Source: Paguma larvata (taxonomy: Eukaryota > Chordata > Mammalia > Carnivora > Viverridae). From it: 64,000 nt of DNA. The translations under genes were made by a program, and so were the position numbers. Positions 56,000 to 64,000 of this stretch are shown one piece after another; the stretch's first letter is position 1; each line of letters begins with the position of its first letter. The DNA lies in NCBI GenBank assembly GCA_030068075.1, contig CM057831.1, positions 9,467,370 through 9,531,369 on the forward strand, written 5' to 3'. The notes beneath the pieces are model-generated. The model made no database searches. It was not told the origin of the DNA and worked only from the letters and a program-made list of their open reading frames with translations.

Positions 56000-58196
56000 A
56001 GCCACCGAGAGCGGGGCGTCCCACGCATGCCATGTATGTTTGGGCGTGGAAACGGGCCAGGGGTCGCCTGTGGGCGGGCGCTGGGCCGGGTCCCTGCAGG
56101 CCCGGGGTCAGTGCCCTACCCACCGCTGAGCCGTCGGGTAGTGTCTGGGCCCATGTTTCCTCATTACACAGAGAGAGGAGAACTCTGCTCCGCAGGCCCG
56201 TCTGGAGGGGCGAATGGGGCAAGAAGTTTGTCACTTCGATAAACTGTCCAGTGCTGCACCACATGACTCGAGTGTGTGTTCTGTGCCAGGCACTAGGCCT
56301 CGCATTTTTATGTCATCATCAGAGATGAGACTGCTGTGTGTTCCCCAAAATTAGGGGCCTGACTTGTGGTACCCAGGCCACCTGGCCCTCTCAGCCACAC
56401 TCGAGGGAAGGAGGCTAATGGGGAGTGGCTGGAGTGAGATACTACTAGGCTCCGGTTTTGGGGCCATCATTTTCTATCCGCCTCAGTTTCTTATCTGTAA
56501 AGTGGGTGCAACAATACCACCTCCACTGTAGATTCGTTGAATGAATGAATGAATGAATGAGGCTGTGCACAGCACCTCGAGCATCAGAGTACCGCCTAAA
56601 TGGTCATCATTGTTGCTACAGGCTGAGCCGATTTCCCCTTGGGACCAGAATGGGAGTCGGGGGAATCCAGCGTCTCAGGAACTAAGAAGGAACCCAAAGT
56701 TACCCAAGAGAGGCTGTTTCCCTCGTGTCCCCACCAGCCAAGAGACGTTCACGTCAGGGAGTCCCAGAACCACACACTACTTGGGCGGGCCCTCGCTCTT
56801 CCAAGGAAAAAAAACCGAGGCTCAGAAAAGTTAAGGCACTTGCCCAATGTCACGGCTCAGATCAGCTGCTCATATTCTGCTCAGCTGACACAGAAAAAAA
56901 TCTCCCTTACTCCTAGGCTGGGTGTCAGAGGGCTCCTTGGCGGAACTTGCTGGCATCAGTGCCTCCGGCCCCACTTGGAGACATCCGCTCTCTCTTTGGA
57001 AGTCCACCTGGGCTTCCCTTCTGGCCCCACCGGGCCAGGGATCCCAGCGCCCACACCTGGAAAGTGTTCTCACCCAGATCTGGGCTTGACACCTATCATG
57101 GCTCTGGATGGTCAGGAACTAAAACACCCACTGCTTTATCCCAACGTTTGTAAGCCACACGGGAGGTGGGGGAGAGGCAGGGGGCGAAAGGCCTTGTGGG
57201 AGACGGTAGGGAAAGCTCCATCGGGCACGTGGGGGTATGTACCTGAGTGTGAAGAGAGGCCGGCTGTAGGTAGGGGTGTGTGTGTGAGAATGTGCGTGCA
57301 CGTGTGCACAGGCCGTGGGAACTTGAATGCCTGGCCACACGCTTTTTAAAAAAAAAAGACCCAAGACATGTCTGAAAAGGGCAGCCCAGCCCATCCTGCT
57401 CTTCTGCTTTGGCCTGTGCCTTCAAGGTTCGGCTTTGTAGTCGGGCCCACGGACGGAGGGCGGTCTACCCAGGATTTGGGGAAGCATGCAGTGAGATGAT
57501 GGATCCGAATGCACTTTAGAAATAAAAGTGGGCCGGTTACCTGTAATTAGGTGGGGGCTATTGTTCTGACTCAGGCTCGGAGCCCCGAGGACGAGGACGG
57601 GAGGGCTGGTTTACACAGCTGTGCTGGAGGAAACATCCTGCTGTGTCTGGAAAGGGCAGGACCCTGAGGAGGGAAGCGTCCGTTTCCGCATTTTTGGAAT
57701 TCATCAAGGAGGAAGGAGCAAAGGCTAAGCTCTTCCTTTGAGCCTGCCCTAATCCTCCCAGTCCCAGGGGCTCCCCGAGGCCCACCCCAGCCGGCCTAGA
57801 GCCAGAGGCCTGGCGGAGGCTCCTGGCGTGGCCTGGGGGGAACGCCCCCACCCATCGGGAGCCCACTGCTCCAAGCAAAGCCAGCCTTGTTTCCTGACCC
57901 TCCTCCAACAGGGCTGCGGTTCTTGTTTTCAGGGTACTCAGCGTTGGACTGTCGCCTTGCCTGGTCCTCTAAGATTTCCTTTCTGTTCTGGTCTCCTTGG
58001 GAAGGGGACACCATCCACTACCTCACTCCTAGTGGCTGGGCCTCGAGTGAGGGCCCTGAGGGGCCCAGGCTCCTAGCTGATGGGCTCCCGCTCCCTGTCC
58101 CCTGGCCAGAGGCCCTGGCGCCCGCCGACCCCTCCACCGCCCGCACTCCGCTCCCATTCTCACCCCAAAAAAGAACTTATAGTTTTTGGAGCACGT
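56000..58196. other. APOC3-APOA1 convergent intergenic region
   Basis: No gene supported. It contains a GAAT tetranucleotide run at 56538-56560, old MIR-like text around 56460-56570 and a TG-rich stretch at 57276-57310. No CAN-SINE. Confidence 0.55.
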
Positions 58197-58287
58197 TTTA
58201 TTGTTTAAAAATCACAACCGAGGCTTCCAAACAAAACGAAACAAACACAACAATGCGGCCCAACACAGGCGTCCCGCTTTGAACAGG

Positions 58288-58293
58288 TTTATT
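58288..58293 (-). terminator. APOA1: APOA1 poly(A) signal
   Basis: AATAAA on the minus strand (plus AGGTTTATTC), 62-67 bases past the stop, as expected for the short APOA1 3' UTR. A second TTTATT at 58197-58202 is further away and less likely to be used. Confidence 0.85.
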
Positions 58294-58354
58294 CTAAGAA
58301 CCCGATCGACGGCCAGGGGAGCCCCCGGGTGGGTCCCCTCCGCTCCCGGGCGCG

Positions 58355-60004
58355 TTACTGAGTGTTGAGCTTCTTGGTGGCCTCATCGACGATGGCCAGG
58401 AGGCTGACCTTGAAGCTCTCCAGCACGGGCAGCAGGCCCTGGCGGAGGTCCTCCAGCGCGGGCTTGGCCTTCTCGCTGAGCGAGGTCAGGTGCTCGCTGG
58501 CCTTGGCGTGGTACTCGGCCAGGCTGGCGCCGCCGCTCTCCTTGAGCGCCTGCAGCCGCGCGGCCAGGCGCTCGCGCAGCTCGTCGCTGTAGGGGGCCAG
58601 CTGCGCGCGCAGCGCGTCCACGTGGGTGCGCGCGCGGTCGCGCAGCTCCTCGCCCACCGGGGTCAGCTTCTCGTGCAGCTCCTGCAGCTTCTGGCGCGCG
58701 CCCTCGCGCAGCTCCGTGCCCAGCGGCGCCACCTTCTGGCGGTAGAGCTCCACCTCCTCTTTCCACTTGTTCTGGAACTCGTCCAGGTAGGGCTGCACCT
58801 TCTGCCTCACCTCCTCCAGATCTTTGTTCATCTCCTGCCTCAGCGCCTCTGTCTCCTTTTCCAGGTTATCCCAGAACTCCTGGGTGACCGGGCCGATCTG
58901 CTCGCGCAGCTTGGTGATCGTGGTGCCCAAGGTGTCCCAGTTGTCCAGGAGTTTCAGGCTGAAGGGGCGGGGCGGGGAGAGCGAGGGGCTCAGGGGTGGC
59001 GTCCCGGGCACCCCGGGGCAGTCCCCGGGGCCGCCCGCGGTGAGCCCTGAGCAGCATCTGTCCCCGATGTGCCGCAGCGGGGGGCGGGGGCCAGAGCCCG
59101 GCCTAGCTTGCCCCACACACGGTCCCCGCCAGGGCAGCCTCCGGTGCTCGCGCCGCTGCTGCTGTTTGGACGCAATGAGCAGCTAGTGGAGACAGAGCTG
59201 GGCTTGCCGCCCAGTCTTGCCTGGCCCCAAAGCTGGGCCTCAAGGACCCCGTCTCCACACTCCCAGGCCGTCGTGGTCTCTGAAGCCGGCCACCCCTGTT
59301 GCTGGGCAGGAGTGGAGGAGGTAGCCAAGAACCAGAAGGGGCTGGGTTGCACTTGCGGGCGGAAGGCGCTGTGATTGCTGCCCCGGCAGCACAGATCTGC
59401 CCCTTGCTAGGGCACTCCCAAATATTATTCTCCCTAAAATGAGTTCTGAGATGATGGACATTTTGGGATCCCATTCCTGTGTCCCAGGCCTTCTATGGGG
59501 CCCATGAAATAGGTGATCTGGCCATTGCGGCTACATCTCCCCCCCCCCGGGCCTCTCTGTCCCCCAGGAACGGCAACCCCTGCCCCCCGCGCCGGCCCCA
59601 GGCTGGGTCCTTACTTCAGCTGTTTTCCCAAGGCGGAGGCTTCAAACTGGGCCACGTACTCTCTGCCGCCGTCTTTGACTGCATCGAGGTACACGGTGGC
59701 TAAATCCCTCACTCGATCCCAAGGTGACTGGGGTTCATCTTGCTGCCAGAAATGCCGAGCCTGGCTCCCTGGAGGTGAGAGGGGAGACCCAGATCAGGCC
59801 AGCTCCGGACCAGAATCAGGGCTGAAACGCCAGGCTGGGAGGCAGGAGAGAGGGGGCCGGTGGGCAATCCTGCTCCCCGTGTCCAGAAGGGTGGCCGACA
59901 GGGGCTTAGGGAGAAGGGCCCCCGCTAAAGGCTGGCTTCTTAGGTTGGGGGGGGTACCTACCCGTGAGGAAGAGCACGGCCAAGGTCAGCACCACGGCTT
60001 TCAT
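58355..60004 (-). CDS. APOA1: Apolipoprotein A-I (preproprotein)
   Basis: The main HDL protein. It takes cholesterol from ABCA1, activates LCAT and docks on SR-BI. Coding exons are 60004-59962 ([15 protein letters not shown]), 59768-59615 and 58958-58355: 801 bases, 266 residues and TAA (human 267). The signal peptide is 18 residues and the propeptide is RHFWQQ; the mature chain begins [10 protein letters not shown], one Pro fewer than human. The large exon encodes the 11/22-residue helices, with conserved [20 protein letters not shown], the LCAT-activating central helices and the C-terminal lipid-binding helix ending ..[10 protein letters not shown]. All junctions are GT..AG with family-typical phases. 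The frame is intact and the gene looks functional. Confidence 0.98.
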
Positions 60005-60216
60005 CCTGAAGGGACGTGGGTGACCTGGAGGAAAAGCGGGTCCTGGCTGAGCGGGGCAGACCTCTAGCATGGAGGAGCCCGGGGCTCCCCCACTCGTTTT
60101 CGCCAGGGGTGGGGGCAGGGCACAGAGTGGGAGAGGGTCTCAGAACCCAGAGTCCCAGCATGGGCACAGTCCCGAGCCAGGACCCCAGCGCCTGAGCCTC
60201 AGACGGCAGCACTTAC

Positions 60217-60448
60217 CTCAAGGGTTCCAGCAGTCTCTGAGCTGCCAGCTCCCCCGGCCTATTTATGTCTCCAGGCAGGGGCTGGGCTGGGAGGCTGATA
60301 AGCCCAGCCCAGGCCTTGCTGCCGCTCACTGGTCCTGGCGATGTGGAACTTAAGAGTTCAAGGATCAGCTCTGTCCCTGGGGCCGGACAAACAGAGTGGG
60401 CAAACAGGAAGCTGCGGGGGCTGCAGGGCCAGGGATCAAGGGTTCAGG
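60217..60448 (-). promoter_or_regulatory. APOA1: APOA1 promoter: TATA, noncoding exon 1 and hepatic sites A, B, C
   Basis: Noncoding exon 1 ends at 60217 (CTTGAG|GTAAGT) and starts about 18 bases upstream. The TATA box ATAAATA is at 60260-60266. Three elements of the human liver promoter are recognisable on the minus strand. Site C, CTGATCCTTGAACTCTTAAG, falls within 60345-60373. Site B, TGTTTGCCCACTCTGTTTG (FOXA/HNF3 type), falls within 60386-60408. Site A, CCTGAACCCTTGATCCCT (HNF4/RXR type), is at 60431-60448. Motif identities come from the human gene; occupancy in this species is inferred. Confidence 0.85.
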
Positions 60449-60499
60449 CGGGGGCCATGGGGTGGTTGCAGGCTCGCAGATCCCCAGGGTCGGGGTCAT

Positions 60500-63400
60500 C
60501 TGGACCCATCCCTTCTCCTGGGGGGGGGGGAAGGAAGGGGATGTGTGCCCTCAGGGTCTCTCGTGCCAGTGCAGCCGGGGAGAGGAGGGAAGGAAGCAAG
60601 AGACACCAGCTGGCCAGGGATGGCTGGGACTTCTCCACTTAGGAGATGCCCTCCCCACCGTCCCCCTGCGTTCCAGGGAGATTAGGTTGCACCCGCCCTG
60701 CCCTTCCCCTGCAAAGGCAGCAGACTCTTCCCACTAACACCCTGTCTCCTATTTTGTCCCATCAGGTCAGCATACCTCTCTCCAGGCTCTCCTAGACCTC
60801 CCAAACCCTTAACCCTTTTAAGGGGCCCCGCGGAGCCAGGGAATGGCCCGGGGAGAGTGTAGAGGGCTCGGTGGCTCCCAGACGAAGATTTTGGGGACCT
60901 GCCATCTCAAAACGAATTCTAGAGATCAACTCGGAGTTGCCAGCTCTTGATTTTTGCCACGTAAAAAGGTTACCCACTGCCCCACCCACCCACCCAAACC
61001 CACTGTCTACCAGGACCAGCTCCGCAAAAAAGGAAAGGGGTTTTTAACAGCACACAAAAGGGCACAGCGTCAGAACAAAGGGCAGTCACTTAAATGGCAT
61101 CCACATAGATCTTTGCGTTGTTCGAGTTTAAATTGATCACACGCGGTGAGAATGAATACCAGCCTTCGGGGGTCACCGGTGCAGGAGGAGAGACCTGGTT
61201 TCTCACTTCCTTTCACCTTCAACTCGCAAAATCCTGGAGGAAGATTGGGAGCCAGTTATGTAATGTCTCTGAGCCCCGGTTTCCTCTCCGTAAAATGGAG
61301 ACAGAACAGGCCGGGGTTGTCGGAGGACCCCGGGGGTGGGGGGGAATCCTGTGAATGCAAACTGGGTGCTCACTGGCGTTCGGAGCGTCGTCCCGCACGG
61401 GTTCTCTCGGGAGGCCCTGGGACCTCCAACACCAGGTCACCGATGCTGGGCTCTGAGTCACAGAGCCTGTGCGGGATCCCAGCTGAGAGGGCCTCTGGGA
61501 TCAACTCCTCCGGCCACTCCCCTCCCTGCCATCTGACACATGAGGAAGTTGGAGAGAGAAGAATGAAGTCACCCTAGGTCTCCGGGCTCTGAGCAAATTA
61601 GAGGCAGGACTGGACTTCGCACCCAGGTCTCTCGGGATGGAGACCCAGGATGGAAGTGTGCCCTGAACCGTCTCCCCAGGAAACTCCCCAAACTCTAAGC
61701 ACCCGCCTGGTGCTGCCATCGGCCGGGTCCCGGAGCCGAGGGGGCCCCAGGCCTCTTGCACTGTAGTCGGTCTCCTGTCCTTCACCTCAGACGAGAAGGC
61801 TTGGAGCTGGACGGCCTGAGGTTGGAGTCCCAGCTCTGCCACGAGTTAGCTGTGTGACCCTGGACAAGTTATACAACCTCTGCACGCCCTGGTCCCTTAT
61901 CTGTTGAATGAAGACAATGACTGGGACATGCCATCTCCTAGAGTCACGATATGGGGCGTACGTACGGCAGGCAGCATAATGCACACCCCGCCCCTGCCCC
62001 GCAGAGATGCTCAGGTCCTCATCCTTGGAGCCTGTAACTCTTCTTACCTGGCAAAAGGGGCTTTGTAGATGGGATTATAAGGACCCAGAGGTGGGTGGGT
62101 TCCCTGGATTATCCGGGGGCACCCAGTGTCAGCAAAAGGGGCCTTAAATATCCAGGAGGGAGGCAGGAGAAGCAGTCAGAAGACAGAGGGCGGAAGCAGA
62201 GGTCAGAGTGCTGTGATTGCTGGCAGGGGGCCGCAAGCCAAGGAATGTGGGAGGCTTCCAGAAGCTGGAAGAAGAAACTGATTTACTCCTACAGCCTCTG
62301 CTGACGGCACGATTTTAGCTTGCTCTGACCCACTTGAGACTTTTGACCTCTAGACCTGTACTCAGGTAATAAACGTGTTGTTTTCAGCACTACACTGGAA
62401 CATCCATGGCAAAACCGAAAGGTAGCCAGCACTCAGTAGCAGTTCCGTGTCCCAGAATCCCAGTTTCTGGCATTCTATCCCCTTGCTCCCATGGAACACA
62501 CTGGCACGGTCAGGCCGGGGCTCAGACCTCGCTTCCGGGAGCAGAGGTGGCAAGTACTCACACTTCCTCTGTGTGGCCCTGACTTGCAGATGCTGAGATT
62601 CGGGGCCTCCGTTCCTGTGGCTGACCCAGTCCTGGGGATCCGTGGGGCCCTGCTGAGAGGGAGGTGGTCTCACCCAGCCGTCGGCCTGGGCTGCCGCTTG
62701 GGCGGCCCAGCTTTCTGCCTGAGGTTTAAAGATGGCAGGCGGAGGCCGGCCCCCATCTTGGGGGCTATTTGAGTCCAGAGGCTCCTTTCGTTTTGGGGGT
62801 ACGGCTAGCCCCAGCCAGCACACGGGGATCTCAGCGGCTTACTGGTTGGACTTCAAGCTACCTGCCACCGTTCCACGCTTCTCTTTGGTTTACCACTGAA
62901 GTGCTTTTTATGGCTAAACCTAATTCTAACATTTGCGGAGTTCACTAGTGGCCAAAGTACTTTGAAGATCGTCGCTGGAAAGCTGGGCAGCCAGATATTT
63001 TCGCTGCTGTCTTGCCTATGAGTAGATGGCAGCTCGGAGCTGCCCGTGGCCTCCAGCCACTAGTGTTTGGTGCCATCAGGAGCAAGAGTCAGGAGGCCTG
63101 GCTGGCCACCTCGTGTTCTGATCAGGGGTTTCTCGGTTCCGCAGCTTGGGGATCACAAGGCATCGGGCTGGGCTGGGCTGGTGACGGCATCCTAACCGGC
63201 AGGATGTTTCCTACTGCCCTTGCTCACTAGTGGGTCTGTCTACTCCATTTTATTGTAAGAGGTTTGCCTCAATCTAGCCCAAGCCCCTCATTACTCATAT
63301 TTTGGAGGGGAAGGAAGTCCCTCTGCATCTCGGAATCAGACGGGGGTCCAGCCAGTCCCTGTTGGAGGCATCGGTTGCCCACGGGTTGGACTAGCTGCTT

Positions 63401-64000
63401 AGCAAAGGCCCACCGATGTAGCCCTTAGCCTCAGCACCCTTTCTCCTTGATCTCAGGGATCTGCAGTGACCATTTGTGAAGTGTGTCACCAAGGCGCTGG
63501 CTGGGAGTGCTGCAGCTCACTGCAAGGGTGGATTTTGCTCAGAATGATTAGCGACTCATTTCACAATTTATGTCCCAACGTCGTCCTGGTCACTCTGACC
63601 TGGGAGGACTCTGTCCCCTGCTAGACTTGGCACATAACAGACACTCAACAAATATTTACTCGCTGAGTGACAGCAGGCACAGGAAAGGGTCCCCAGGATG
63701 ATAAGGGGCATCTGAAGGAGGGGACCGTGGGAGGAAGGTCGAGAGTAACTTCTGAGCCTCTGGTCCTGTGCTTGAACAGAGAAGATGTGCAGCGGGCCAG
63801 GCCCGGAGACTCGGGGTTGGGACGGTTCAGACTGAGCGCGGGGTGGGAGGGAGGGAGCCCCCACCCCCGTATTTCTTTTTTGGCAATTCTGCCGCAGTTC
63901 CTGGTGACGGAGCCCCAACCTAGGCCCTGGGGCAAGGCTCCATCACCCACCAAATGCGATTTTCTCCTGCCCTCCTGCTCGGGAGGAGACCGAGGTGCAG
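60500..64000. other. APOA1 upstream flank to window end
   Basis: No exon recognised. MIR-like stretches at about 61240-61310 and 61815-61940 (TTAGCTGTGTGACCCTGG). In mammals SIK3 (minus) comes next, but none of its exons is identifiable here. No CAN-SINE. Confidence 0.5.

Noticed and set aside
58200..64000. SIK3 exons expected upstream of APOA1
   Set aside because: No kinase or SIK3 C-terminal exon was recognised. The window probably stops before its 3' end.
1..64000. CRISPR arrays, bacterial operons, phage or transposon-encoded defence systems
   Set aside because: All supported genes are intron-containing mammalian genes. Tandem arrays present are a coding minisatellite, microsatellites and SINE tails.

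Overview
This is a vertebrate nuclear window, almost certainly from a felid. It holds the conserved mammalian apolipoprotein block BUD13 - ZPR1 - APOA5 - APOA4 - APOC3 - APOA1. All six genes were identified by reading their exons, with GT..AG junctions and matching codon phases. The felid assignment rests on about 25 tRNA-derived CAN-SINEs of the cat subfamily type: head GGGGCGCCTGGGTGGCTCAG, an internal pyrimidine-rich tract, and a tail of AATAAATAAACATTAAA plus poly(A). The species within the cat family cannot be told from this sequence.

Layout. BUD13 (minus) covers 1115-12657; its five 5' coding exons are present and the remainder lies left of base 1. ZPR1 (minus, 14 exons, 459 codons) covers 14918-22512. 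APOA5 (minus) covers 24558-26531. A repeat-rich desert of about 18.6 kb follows. APOA4 (minus, 381 codons) is at 45589-47897, APOC3 (plus, 100 codons) at 54327-55837 and APOA1 (minus, 266 codons) at 58355-60004. APOA4 and APOC3 are divergent across about 5.6 kb that should hold the liver/intestine regulatory DNA. APOC3 and APOA1 converge. The last 3.7 kb contains no gene I can support.

Function. BUD13 (RES complex, splicing) and ZPR1 (zinc-finger partner of eEF1A and SMN complexes) are housekeeping genes with GC-rich promoters carrying ETS motifs. The four apolipoproteins are secreted liver/intestine proteins built from amphipathic helices of 11/22 residues. APOA1 and APOA4 make HDL and chylomicron surfaces and activate LCAT, APOC3 restrains triglyceride clearance, and APOA5 promotes it. 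Conserved HNF4/FOXA-type promoter elements are readable upstream of APOA1 and APOC3.

The strongest oddity is APOA5. As given, its last exon carries one extra base (the T pair at 25241-25242), which shifts the frame after codon 135; removing one base gives an exact 363-codon frame ending in a stop. It is either a sequence error or a real lesion in a key triglyceride gene. Other points of interest are a coding minisatellite in BUD13 exon 4, a 3'-truncated 7SK RNA copy in BUD13 intron 1, stacked and nested SINE insertions, a duplicated 37-38-base segment and an orphan CpG-rich block between APOA4 and APOC3. No novel multi-gene system was found.
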